Shown piece by piece: positions 1 to 10,775 of a DNA stretch of 64,000 nucleotides (its first letter is position 1; each line of letters starts with the position of its first letter). The notes beneath the pieces were generated by a model. It ran no database searches. It was not told where the DNA came from and saw nothing but the letters and a program-made list of their open reading frames with translations. A program made the position numbers and the translations under genes. The stretch covers positions 124,001 to 188,000 of the forward strand of contig NZ_FRDM01000007.1 of assembly GCF_900143215.1 (NCBI RefSeq), written 5' to 3'. Source of the DNA: Geodermatophilus obscurus (lineage in GTDB: Bacteria > Actinomycetota > Actinomycetes > Mycobacteriales > Geodermatophilaceae).

Positions 1-825
1 CTGGCCGCCGTCCGGACGGCGGGGCTGCGGCTGGCCCGGCCGGTCGCGCTGCACGCCGTCGTCGGCGAGGAGGACGGCGGACTGGGCGCGTGGGCGACGC
101 TGCGGCGCGGGCACCACGGCGAGGTGTGCGTCATCCCCGAACCGACCGCCGGCGCCGTGGTCACCGCCAACGCCGGCGCCCTGACCTTCCGGCTGGAGGT
201 TGCGGGGCACGCCGCGCACGCGGCCCACCGCGACCGCGGGGTCAGCGCCGTCGTGCTGTTCGAGCGGGTGCACGCCGGGCTGCGCGCGTTCGAGGCGGAG
301 CGGCAGCAGGACGCCGACCCGCGCTTCGGCGGCGCCCCGTACCCGTACGGGATCAACATCGGGCGGGTGCAGGCCGGGGACTGGGCCAGCTCGGTGCCCG
401 ACCGGCTGGTCGCCGACGGCCGCTACGGCGTCCGCCTGGATGAGGACGTCGCCACGGCGCGGGCCGCCCTCGAGGCCCGGCTGGCCGACATCTGCGCCGC
501 CGATCCGTGGCTGGCCGGGCACCCGGTGCGCCTGACCTGGACCGGCGGCGCGTTCGCCAGCGGCACGCTGCCGCACGGGCACCCGCTGCTGCCGGCCGTC
601 CAGCGCGCGGTGGCCGACACCGGCGCCGGGGTGCCGCCCGAGCGCGCCATCCCCGCCGGCAGCGACCTGCGGCTCTACGCCGCGGCCGGGGTGCCGACCC
701 TGCACTACGGCCCCGGCGACCTGCACCTGGCCCACGGGCCGCTGGAGCGGGTGCCGGTCGACGAGCTGGTCACCGCGGCACGGGCGTTCGCGCTGCTGAC
801 CCTGCGCACCTGCGGGGTGGCATGA
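1..825 (+). CDS. M20-family metallopeptidase/amidohydrolase, 3' part
   Basis: The reading frame is open from the first base, so the start lies outside the window. The visible 274 residues open with an EEDGGLGA-type stretch like the metal-ligand segment of ArgE/DapE/carboxypeptidase G2 enzymes. A dimerisation-like segment follows (GHAAHAAHRDRGVSAV), then a C-terminal lobe with the motif AGSDLRLYAAAGVPTLHYGPGD, whose late His (HLAHGP) is typical of the second metal site. The expected role is metal-dependent hydrolysis of an N-acyl amino acid or peptide bond in the cytoplasm; the substrate cannot be read from sequence. The stop codon overlaps the next start by ATGA, so the two genes are probably translated together. 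Confidence 0.85.
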   Translation: MAAVRTAGLRLARPVALHAVVGEEDGGLGAWATLRRGHHGEVCVIPEPTAGAVVTANAGALTFRLEVAGHAAHAAHRDRGVSAVVLFERVHAGLRAFEAERQQDADPRFGGAPYPYGINIGRVQAGDWASSVPDRLVADGRYGVRLDEDVATARAALEARLADICAADPWLAGHPVRLTWTGGAFASGTLPHGHPLLPAVQRAVADTGAGVPPERAIPAGSDLRLYAAAGVPTLHYGPGDLHLAHGPLERVPVDELVTAARAFALLTLRTCGVA

Positions 826-1451
826 CGCTCGTCGGGTTCGAGGCGTGGGCGGAGCTGGCCGGCGACTCCCCCACCTCGCGCACCGAGTGGGCCGCCGTCG
901 TCGCCGCGTGGGGCGAGCCGCACCGCCGCTACCACGACCTCGGGCACCTGGCCGCCGTCCTCGGGCTGGTGGGTGAGCTGGCCGGCGCCGCTCCCGACCC
1001 CGACGCGGTGCGGCTGGCCGCCTGGTACCACGACGTCGTCTACGACCCCCGCCGCACCGACAACGAGCAGGTCAGCGCCGAGCGGGCGCGTGCCGGCCTG
1101 CGCGGGCTGGTGCCGCCGGAGCGGGTCGAGGAGGTGGCCCGGCTGGTGCTGCTGACTGCCGGTCACGATGCGGCTCCGGACGACGCCGACGGCGCCGTCC
1201 TCTGCGACGCCGACCTGGCGGTGCTCGCCGGACCGCCGGAGGCCTACGCCGCCTACGCCTCCGCGGTGTGCGAGGAGTACGGGCACCTCTCCGACGCCGA
1301 GTTCACCGCCGGGCGCACCGCCGTCCTCGAGCACCTGCTGGCGCTGCCGGTGCTGTACCGGCTGCCGGCCGTCGCCGCCGAGTGGACGCCGCGGGCGCGC
1401 GCCAACCTCGCCGCCGAGCTCAGCCTGCTACGGCGCCGCGCCTCTTCTTGA
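822..1451 (+). CDS. HD-superfamily metal-dependent phosphohydrolase (COG4339-like)
   Basis: A 209-residue protein with paired histidines in YHDLGHL (about residues 38-44) and WYHDVVYD (about 66-73), followed by an Asp in LCDADLAVL. This spacing fits the small predicted HD phosphohydrolases of the COG4339 type, about 200 residues long. They probably cleave phosphoesters with bound divalent metal, but the substrate is unknown. The ATG overlaps the stop of the upstream M20 gene (ATGA), indicating an operon. The 3' end overlaps the convergent DUF4031 gene by about 30 bases. Confidence 0.85.
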   Translation: MTLVGFEAWAELAGDSPTSRTEWAAVVAAWGEPHRRYHDLGHLAAVLGLVGELAGAAPDPDAVRLAAWYHDVVYDPRRTDNEQVSAERARAGLRGLVPPERVEEVARLVLLTAGHDAAPDDADGAVLCDADLAVLAGPPEAYAAYASAVCEEYGHLSDAEFTAGRTAVLEHLLALPVLYRLPAVAAEWTPRARANLAAELSLLRRRASS

Positions 1452-1698
1452 GCCGCAGCCCCGCCCCCACCAGCCGGGCGAGCAGCTCGCGCCCGCCGAC
1501 CGGCTCGGCGCCGGCGGCCACCGCCACCCCGTAGAGCTCGTCGGGGATGTCGTAGTGGTCGCCCTGGAAGGCCCGCCGCGGGATGCCGAGCTCGGTGGCG
1601 ACGAAGGCGTGCAGCTCGTCGTAGGAGACGTCGCTGACCAGGTGCGACCAGCGCCGCCCGCGCCACGGCCACACCGGGGGGTCGATCAGCACCGCCAC
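1420..1698 (-). CDS. DUF4031 domain protein
   Basis: A 92-residue protein starting VAVLIDPPVWPWRGR and containing SHLVSDVSYDELHAF and QGDHYDIPDELY. These match the compact DUF4031 family, common in actinobacteria and of unknown function. Conserved Asp, His and Trp residues hint at an enzyme or metal protein, but nothing firmer can be said. GTG at 1698 is preferred (another GTG lies at 1692), because it gives a standard-length family member. A far longer open frame upstream is a high-GC shadow. It converges on and overlaps the HD gene. Confidence 0.8.
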   Translation of the reverse strand: MAVLIDPPVWPWRGRRWSHLVSDVSYDELHAFVATELGIPRRAFQGDHYDIPDELYGVAVAAGAEPVGGRELLARLVGAGLRLKKRRGAVAG

Positions 1699-1734
1699 GG
1701 CCCCAGTCTGCCGGTCGGCGATAGCGTCGTGCGG

Positions 1735-2733
1735 ATGAGCGACGAGATCCGCTGGGGCGTGGTCGGGCCCGGCCGCATCGCCGAGAACGTCATGGCCGAC
1801 TTCGCGCACGTGCCCGGCGCCCGGCCGGTCGCGGTCGCCTCCCGCTCGGCCGACCGCGCGGCGGCGTTCGCCGAGCGGCACGGGCTCGAGCGGGCGCACG
1901 GCTCCTACGCCGAGATCCTGGCCGACCCGGACGTCGACGTGCTGTACGTGGCCACGCCGCACCCCCAGCACCACGCGGTCGCCCTCGCCGCGATCGACGC
2001 GGGCAAGGCGCTGCTGGTCGAGAAGACCTTCACGGCCACGACCGAGGGCGCACGCGAGGTCGTCGAGCGGGCCCGGGAACGCGGGGCCTTCGTCATGGAG
2101 GCGATGTGGACGCGGTTCCAGCCGGCCGTCGTCCGGCTGCGGGAGCTGGTGGCCGACGGGGCGATCGGCGAGGTCCGCTCGGTGCAGGCCGACCTCGGCG
2201 TCGCCCGCGAGTACGACCCCGCCGACCGGCTGTTCGCCCACGAGCTCGGCGGCGGTGCGCTGCTCGACGTCGGCGTCTACGTGGTCTCGTTCGCGCAGAT
2301 GGTGCTCGGCGACCCGGACACGGTCACGGCGACCGGTTCGCTGTTCCCCACCGGCGTCGACGCCGAGGCCGCGCTGCTGCTGGGGTACGCCGACGGCCGG
2401 TCGGCCACCCTCACCAGCTCGCTGCGGTACCCCACACCCGGTCAGGCACGGGTGTTCGGCACCACCGGCTGGATCGACGTCCTGCCCCGCTTCCACCACC
2501 CGCGGACCATCGTGCTGCACCGCGCCGGCGCGGACCCCGAGGAGATCACGCTGCCGCCGTCGGGCACCGGCTACAGCCACGAGCTGGCCGAGGTGACCGA
2601 CTGCCTGCGGGCCGGGCGGACCGAGAGCGCCGGAATGCCGCTGGCCGACACCCTCGCCGTGCAGTCGGTGCTGGAGCGCGCGGCCGACCAGCTCGGCGTC
2701 CGGTTCCAGGAGGACCCGCACGTGCTGCGCTGA
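1735..2733 (+). CDS. Gfo/Idh/MocA family NAD(P)-dependent oxidoreductase
   Basis: A 332-residue protein. The N-terminal Rossmann fold starts WGVVGPGRIAENV, and the EKTFTAT element around residue 95 is the family's EKP-like motif. The C-terminal alpha/beta domain contains ELGGGALLDVGVYVV, with the Asp and Tyr expected near the active site. Such enzymes oxidise or reduce sugars, inositols or dihydrodiols with NAD(P); the substrate is not predictable. ATG 1735 was chosen, although GTG 1729 is possible. The gene is divergent from the DUF4031 gene and ends four bases before the convergent DUF72 gene. Confidence 0.88.
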   Translation: MSDEIRWGVVGPGRIAENVMADFAHVPGARPVAVASRSADRAAAFAERHGLERAHGSYAEILADPDVDVLYVATPHPQHHAVALAAIDAGKALLVEKTFTATTEGAREVVERARERGAFVMEAMWTRFQPAVVRLRELVADGAIGEVRSVQADLGVAREYDPADRLFAHELGGGALLDVGVYVVSFAQMVLGDPDTVTATGSLFPTGVDAEAALLLGYADGRSATLTSSLRYPTPGQARVFGTTGWIDVLPRFHHPRTIVLHRAGADPEEITLPPSGTGYSHELAEVTDCLRAGRTESAGMPLADTLAVQSVLERAADQLGVRFQEDPHVLR

Positions 2734-2737
2734 CGCC

Positions 2738-3577
2738 TCACCCCTCCGGCGAGCCGGGCTCCGCTCCCGCGAACGGCGTCCCGGCCGGCCGCGTCCCCGG
2801 GGGCGCCCAGGCCCGGCCGCTCGCCTGGTCGGCGGTGGGCACGCGGGTCGGCGTCCGGCCGGCACGCCTGACCGCCTCGGCGAGGACCACCGCGTCGGTG
2901 ACGGCCGCTCCGCCGGGGTCGTTGTTGAAGTAGACGAGGACGTCGGAGTCCCCGTAGGTCTCCGACAGCCGCTCGGCCCACACCTGCAGGGTCTCCGGGC
3001 GGTACGCCCAGCCCTCGGCGCCGGTGTGCAGCCGCAGGTAGCCCCAGCCGGCGGTGCGCCACAGCGGCGCGACCGGCTGCTCGGCCCGGTCGGCCCAGCA
3101 CAGCGCCGCGTCGTAGCGCTCGAGCAGCGCCCGGACCTCGTCGGTCCACCAGGAGTCGTGCCGCGGCTCGACGGCGACGCGGGTGCCGGCCGGGAACTGC
3201 GCCAGGCAGTCGCGGAGCAGGCCGGCGTCGGCCTGGAGCGTGGGCGGCAGCTGCAGCAGGACGGCGTCGAGCCGGTTCCCGAGGCCGGCCATCCGCTCCA
3301 CCAGCCGGGCGACCGGCTCCTCGGGGTCGCGCAGCCGCTTGACGTGGGTGAGGAACCGGCTGGCCTTGACCGCCCAGCGGAAGTCCGGCGGGGTGCGGGC
3401 CCGCCAGGCCTCGAACGTCGTCCGCTCCGGCAGCCGGTAGAAGGCGTTGTTGCTCTCGACCGTGGCGAAGTGCGCCGCGTGGTGCTCCAGCCACAGCCGC
3501 TGGGGCAGCCGCGGCGGGTAGAAGCGGCCGCGCCAGTCGCGGTACTGCCAGCCCGACGTCCCGATGACCACCGCCAC
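2738..3577 (-). CDS. DUF72 (YecE-like) protein
   Basis: A 279-residue protein beginning MAVVIGTSGWQYRDWRG. It carries the DUF72 hallmarks: YPPRLP, VESNNAFYRLP, FRWAVKASRFLTHVKRL, an internal EPRHDSWW, and a final YFNNDPGG. Family members adopt a TIM-barrel fold; their cellular function is unsettled. The C-terminal 40 residues are Pro/Gly-rich and probably disordered. The gene stands between two plus-strand genes. Confidence 0.9.
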   Translation of the reverse strand: MAVVIGTSGWQYRDWRGRFYPPRLPQRLWLEHHAAHFATVESNNAFYRLPERTTFEAWRARTPPDFRWAVKASRFLTHVKRLRDPEEPVARLVERMAGLGNRLDAVLLQLPPTLQADAGLLRDCLAQFPAGTRVAVEPRHDSWWTDEVRALLERYDAALCWADRAEQPVAPLWRTAGWGYLRLHTGAEGWAYRPETLQVWAERLSETYGDSDVLVYFNNDPGGAAVTDAVVLAEAVRRAGRTPTRVPTADQASGRAWAPPGTRPAGTPFAGAEPGSPEG

Positions 3578-3749
3578 GTCAGCCGCCTACCCCCTCCGGT
3601 CGCCGACGACGCGGACCCCCCGCGCCCCCGGATTGGGGGGATCCGCTCCCCCTCCGCTCGGCTGCCGGGCGCCCCGGCGCGCGACGACCGTGACCCCCAC
3701 GAGACCGGCCCACGACGGGTGTGGGGTCGGCGCGACTGCGGAGTAGGCG

Positions 3750-5660
3750 ATGACGAGGACACGACCGACCCAGCACGGCGGTCGCGGGGGTGGGCACGGA
3801 GCTGTGGGTGCCCCCGCGTCGCGAGCGTCCCGATCCCCCAAGCGGCTGATCGCCGGCGGCCTGGCCGCCCTCACGGTCACCGGCGCTGCGGTGACCCTCG
3901 GGGGCATCGCCCAGGCCGGCAACCCGCCCCTGGGGCCGGGCAACATCGAGGTCTTCCCCAAGCGCGACATGGTGGCTCTCGAGGGCTACACCGACCAGGC
4001 CGGCGAGACGGCGACCGTCACCGTGAAGCGCAACGGCCAGCAGATCGGCATCGGCGAGGGGGTCATCGACGCGACCGGCTTCCTGGAGTTCAACCACCCG
4101 GGTGGCTCCTGCTGGACCGGCGTGACGCCCAACATCTCGGGCGGTGACCTGGTCGAGGTGCGGTTCAGCGAGACCGCCTTCACCGACGGCGCCTACGTCA
4201 GCTCGGCGAAGATCACCAGCGTCACGCACAGCGACTTCGCCGCGACACCGGCCGAGGGCGACGTCGAGGGCACGGTGACCATCAGCGGCACCTACGGCGA
4301 CGACTTCGGCACGCGGTTCGACCTCTCGCGCTTCGTCGTCGAGGTGGTCAACCCCGAGATGCGCCGTCCCGACCCGTCCACGCCGCCCACCCTCATCGGT
4401 GAGCGGGCCATCGGCTGGACCCCGGTCGTCGACCCGGCCGAGCCCAACGGCGGCCCCGGCTACGAGGTCACGGGCAGCGCCGAGGGCGGCGCCTTCTCGG
4501 TCACCTTCGGCATGTACTCCGCCGCCGACGCCGAGCGCGTCCTCGACGGCGAGCACGTGGTGACCTCCTGGATGCAGGACGCGGGCGAGCTGGCCCTCGG
4601 CAACTCGCTGTACGAGTTCGGGGAGACCGACGGCCCCGGTTTCGGTGGCTGCCCGGCCGGCCCGGCCTCGCAGGCCCCGGTTCCGCCGACCAGCGTGGAC
4701 GCCACCCGTAGCGGCACGGACGTCACGCTGACCTGGACGACCCCGGCCCAGCCGGTGGACGCCAACCCGGTCACCCAGTACCGGGTGGCCGCCGTCGACG
4801 GGGTCCACGGCCAGGAGATCGCCGTCCGCCAGGGCGCCGGCGAGGGCACCAACTCCGCGACCATCCACGGTCTGGTCGAGGGGCAGGCCTACGGGCTGAT
4901 CCTCGAGGCCAACAACGGCCGGTGGAGCCCGGTGGTGCAGCTCGGCACGCTCAACGCCGACGGCACCATCACGCCGGCGACCGACCCGACCAACCCCGAC
5001 ACCACCGGGGGCGGCACGGGCGGTGACACGGGTGGTGACACCGGCGAGACCCCGACCGAGCCGGTCGTGGTCGCCCCGACGGCGCCTTCGCTCACCCGGG
5101 TGCTGGCCGGCCACGAGTCGGTCACGGCCGAGTGGACGGCGGCCCAGCCGGGCAACGCCACCAGCGCGATCACCGGCTACGAGATCGTGGCCACGCCGTC
5201 GGCGGCTGCTGACGGCACCGTGGGCACCCCGGTGACCGCACAGATCGCCGCCACGGCCACCTCGGGCACGGTGACCGGCCTGGTCAACGGCGTCGACTAC
5301 ACCGTCCAGGTGTTCGCCCTCGCCGGCGAGCAGCGCACGGGCAGCACCACGGCCTCGGGGGTCAACGCGACGGTCAAGGCCAACGACGTCGTCACCGTCG
5401 CCCGGGCCCAGTACCGCGCCGACAAGCGGGAGTACCGGATCTCGGGTACGGCGGGTGACACCACCGCCAACCGGGTGCACCTCCGGATCGGCGACGTCGC
5501 CGGGACCGGGTCGGTCATCCAGCTCAACGTCCCGGTCGCGGCCGACGGCACCTGGTCGGTCGACCTCCGGAACGGCCCGGTCCTGCCGACCACCAACCGG
5601 TTCAACGTCACGTCCGATTCCGGCGCCAGCTCGGTCGCCGCGATGACGCGGTCGCGCTGA
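3750..5660 (+). CDS. Secreted fibronectin type III-domain protein
   Basis: A 636-residue protein with a signal peptide: basic N-terminus (SPKRLIAG), hydrophobic core LAALTVTGAAVTLGG and a likely AQA cleavage site near residue 55. An Ig-like N-terminal domain (about 60-300) has two cysteines. It is followed by an FnIII-like domain (PPTSVDATRSGTDVTLTW), a Gly/Thr/Asp linker, a second FnIII-like domain (PTAPSLTRVLAGHESVTAEW), and a beta-rich tail without sorting signal. It is probably extracellular, in binding or cell-surface architecture; no catalytic motif is visible. It stands alone, with terminator hairpins directly downstream. Confidence 0.82.
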   Translation: MTRTRPTQHGGRGGGHGAVGAPASRASRSPKRLIAGGLAALTVTGAAVTLGGIAQAGNPPLGPGNIEVFPKRDMVALEGYTDQAGETATVTVKRNGQQIGIGEGVIDATGFLEFNHPGGSCWTGVTPNISGGDLVEVRFSETAFTDGAYVSSAKITSVTHSDFAATPAEGDVEGTVTISGTYGDDFGTRFDLSRFVVEVVNPEMRRPDPSTPPTLIGERAIGWTPVVDPAEPNGGPGYEVTGSAEGGAFSVTFGMYSAADAERVLDGEHVVTSWMQDAGELALGNSLYEFGETDGPGFGGCPAGPASQAPVPPTSVDATRSGTDVTLTWTTPAQPVDANPVTQYRVAAVDGVHGQEIAVRQGAGEGTNSATIHGLVEGQAYGLILEANNGRWSPVVQLGTLNADGTITPATDPTNPDTTGGGTGGDTGGDTGETPTEPVVVAPTAPSLTRVLAGHESVTAEWTAAQPGNATSAITGYEIVATPSAAADGTVGTPVTAQIAATATSGTVTGLVNGVDYTVQVFALAGEQRTGSTTASGVNATVKANDVVTVARAQYRADKREYRISGTAGDTTANRVHLRIGDVAGTGSVIQLNVPVAADGTWSVDLRNGPVLPTTNRFNVTSDSGASSVAAMTRSR

Positions 5661-5694
5661 CCCGGCGTCGGGAGTCCCCGACGCCTGCACGACC

Positions 5695-5731
5695 CGAGGG
5701 CCCGTCCCCGCACACGCGGGGCGGGCCCTCG
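5695..5731 (+). terminator. Stem-loop terminator after the FnIII gene
   Basis: Arms of about 16 bases (CGAGGGCCCG... pairing with ...CGGGCCCTCG) surround an ACAC loop, with one bulged T. A smaller hairpin (GGCGTCGGG/CCCGACGCC) lies just upstream at about 5664-5685. There is no U-tract. Confidence 0.7.
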
Positions 5732-5775
5732 GCCTGCACGCGTGAGCCCGCTGCCACGCGGGCACACCGACGCGC

Positions 5776-7179
5776 GTGACCGACCTCCCCCCGACCGTCT
5801 TCGTCCTCTTCGGCGCCACGGGCGACCTGGCCCGCCGGATGGTGCTGCCGGCCTTCTTCGAGCTCGCCCAGCAGGGGCTGCTGCCGGAGGACTGGCGGCT
5901 GGTCGGCAACGGCCGCGGGGACGTCTCCCACGAGGACTTCGCCGGGCGGGTCCGCGACGCGCTCACCGAGTTCGGGCCGCACCCCGACCAGGGCCCGTGG
6001 GCGGAGTTCGCCACCCGGCTGCGCTTCGCCGGCGGCGGCTTCGAGGAGTCCGACCCCGGCAGCCTGCTCGACGTCCTCGGCGAGGCCCGCGAGGAGCTCG
6101 GCGGGCACCCGCAGCTGGTCCACTACCTCGCCGTCCCGCCGTCGGCCTTCGAGAAGCTGACCCGCGCGCTGCCGCAGCACGGGCTGACCGAGAGCGCCCG
6201 GGTGGTCTACGAGAAGCCCTACGGCACCTCGCCGGAGGGCTTCCGCGAGCTCGACGAACTCGTGCTGTCGGTGCTCGACGAGGAGCAGGTCTTCCGCATC
6301 GACCACTTCCTGGGCAAGGAGGGCACCCAGGACCTGCACGTGCTCCGCTTCGCCAACGCGCTGTTCCAGCAGGTCTGGCACCGCGACCACGTGGCGCAGG
6401 TGCAGATCGACGTCCCCGAGGACCTGGACGTCGCCGACCGCGCGGAGTTCTACGACGCCACCGGCGCGGCCCTCGACATGCTGGTCACCCACCTGTTCCA
6501 GGTGGCCGCCGAGGTGGCGATGGAGCCGCCGGCCAGCTTCTCCCCCGCCGACCTGCAGGCCGCCCGCGAGGGGGTGCTCGCCGCCTTCCGCCCGCTGGAC
6601 CCCGACGAGGTGGTGCTCGGCCAGTTCGACGGCTACACCCACACCGAGGGCGTGGCCGACGACTCGCAGACCGACACCTACGTCGCCGCGCGGCTGTGGG
6701 TCGACAGCGACCGCTGGCGCGGCGTCCCGTTCCTGCTGCGCACCGGCAAGCGGATGGCCGCGAGCGAGCAGCGGGTGAGCCTGCTGCTGCGCCGTCCGGA
6801 GGGCCCGGTGACCGACATCCCGGGGCACGGCAACGTGCTGTCCCTGTCGCTGTCGGGGTCCGGCGCGGTGGACCTGCAGGTCGTCGCCAAGGAGCCCGGC
6901 CCCGACCTCTCCCTCGCCACGGCGACGGCGACGCTGCAGCTGGCCGACGTCCCCGGTGGGACGCCGCTGCCGCCCTACGTCTCCCTGCTGCACGACGTGC
7001 TCGTGGGCGACCGGTCGCTGTTCACCAGCAGCACGGGGCTGGCGCACGCCTGGCGGGCGTTCGCCCCGCTGCAGCAGCGGCCGCCACGGGTGCACCGCTA
7101 CGCACCGGGCTCCTGGGGCCCGGCGGAGGCCGAGGTGCTGGCCGAGCCGTGCGGCTGGCTGCTCGGCGGACGGAACTGA
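5776..7179 (+). CDS. zwf: Glucose-6-phosphate 1-dehydrogenase
   Basis: A 467-residue enzyme that oxidises glucose 6-phosphate to 6-phosphogluconolactone with NAD(P), the entry to the oxidative pentose phosphate pathway. Nucleotide-binding GATGDLA is at residues 13-19, EKPYG at 146-150, and the substrate and catalytic motif RIDHFLGKE at 174-182. GTG 5776 places GATGDLA at the usual distance from the N-terminus. It is not beside the usual opcA/tal/tkt genes of actinobacteria and appears monocistronic. It may therefore be a second, divergent paralogue (inference). Confidence 0.93.
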   Translation: MTDLPPTVFVLFGATGDLARRMVLPAFFELAQQGLLPEDWRLVGNGRGDVSHEDFAGRVRDALTEFGPHPDQGPWAEFATRLRFAGGGFEESDPGSLLDVLGEAREELGGHPQLVHYLAVPPSAFEKLTRALPQHGLTESARVVYEKPYGTSPEGFRELDELVLSVLDEEQVFRIDHFLGKEGTQDLHVLRFANALFQQVWHRDHVAQVQIDVPEDLDVADRAEFYDATGAALDMLVTHLFQVAAEVAMEPPASFSPADLQAAREGVLAAFRPLDPDEVVLGQFDGYTHTEGVADDSQTDTYVAARLWVDSDRWRGVPFLLRTGKRMAASEQRVSLLLRRPEGPVTDIPGHGNVLSLSLSGSGAVDLQVVAKEPGPDLSLATATATLQLADVPGGTPLPPYVSLLHDVLVGDRSLFTSSTGLAHAWRAFAPLQQRPPRVHRYAPGSWGPAEAEVLAEPCGWLLGGRN

Positions 7180-7248
7180 CGCCCAGGTGTGCTGAGGCGC
7201 GGGCAAGGCTGCCCCCGCCCGGTCCACGGACCTCTGCCTCGACGCCGA

Positions 7249-7282
7249 CAGGGGCGGCCCCGCGAGTGCGGGACCGCCCCTG
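7249..7282 (+). terminator. Terminator hairpin after zwf
   Basis: Arms CAGGGGCGGCCCCGC and GCGGGACCGCCCCTG pair with one G-U, around a GAGT loop, 70 bases after the zwf stop. Confidence 0.7.
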
Positions 7283-7310
7283 CCGGGCAGTGCTGGTGAC
7301 TTGCTGGGTT

Positions 7311-7366
7311 GGCCCCTCTGCAGGGTCCCGCGCCGAGCGTGCGAGGCGTGGGGGGCAGAGGGGTCC
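7311..7366. repeat. Gene-end palindromic repeat, also likely groEL terminator
   Basis: GGCCCCTCTGC (7311-7321) pairs with GCAGAGGGGTCC (7355-7366). The loop contains GAGCGTGCGAGGCG, the reverse of the CTCGCA-GCTCG core seen at other gene ends in this window. It lies five bases past the groEL stop. Confidence 0.55.
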
Positions 7367-7370
7367 TTTC

Positions 7371-10149
<2,779 letters not shown>

Positions 10150-10328
10150 GGCCCCTCCCCGCCCGGCCGGTGCCCGACGGGCACACCGGGCCGAGCCTCC
10201 CGCGCGCCCGGACGGAGAGCACGGCCCACCGGCCCGCGAACTCGTCGGCACCGGCTCCTGCGGACCGGCCCACGGCGTGGCGAGCCACCCCGTCACGGGG
10301 CGCGACGAGACGGAACCCGCCGGACACG

Positions 10329-10366
10329 CCGGAGGCCCGGCCCCCCGTGAGGGGCCGGGCCTCCGG
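10329..10366 (-). terminator. Terminator after the cold-shock gene
   Basis: A strong stem (CCGGAGGCCCGGCCCC with GGGGCCGGGCCTCCGG) with a six-base loop, 11 bases past the csp stop. Confidence 0.8.
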
Positions 10367-10376
10367 CGGACTCAGG

Positions 10377-10577
10377 TCAGGCGCTGCGCACGGCGTCGGC
10401 CTGGGGGCCCTTCTCGCCCTGCACGACCTCGAAGGTGACCCGCTGGCCCTCGTCGAGGCTCTTGTAGCCGTCCATCTGGATGGCCGAGTAGTGGACGAAG
10501 ACGTCCTGGCCGCCGTCGACGGCGATGAAGCCGAAACCCTTCTCGGCGTTGAACCACTTCACGGTGCCCTGTGCCAC
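10377..10577 (-). CDS. Cold-shock protein (CspA family)
   Basis: A 66-residue single OB-fold RNA/ssDNA chaperone. RNP1-like KGFGFI and RNP2-like VFVHYSAI are both present after the standard opening [16 protein letters not shown] 10577 with GGGAG six bases upstream gives the exact family length. The leader holds a perfect 9-bp stem (GGCCTCCCC/GGGGAGGCC, 10607-10631), which could affect translation, as known for other csp leaders. It is flanked by a strong terminator and is probably monocistronic. Confidence 0.95.
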   Translation of the reverse strand: MAQGTVKWFNAEKGFGFIAVDGGQDVFVHYSAIQMDGYKSLDEGQRVTFEVVQGEKGPQADAVRSA

Positions 10578-10775
10578 GTGTGCTCCCACGTTTCGTGCGT
10601 GCGGACGGCCTCCCCACCGACCGGGGAGGCCGGGTCGAGCTCTTCCGCCCGTCGAACACGAACGTGGAACCGAACCGCGGGAGAACGTACAGCACGAAAT
10701 GCCTGGTGAGACCAGACTCACGCACACGGCACACGCGATGGGGGGAGGGCGCTCCCGGAACTCACCCCCGGCAGG

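Noticed and set aside
3579..6014. An 811-codon minus-strand frame antisense to the FnIII gene and zwf start
   Set aside because: It is a GC-skew shadow: Gly/Arg/Asp-rich, no domain, and fully antisense to well-supported genes.
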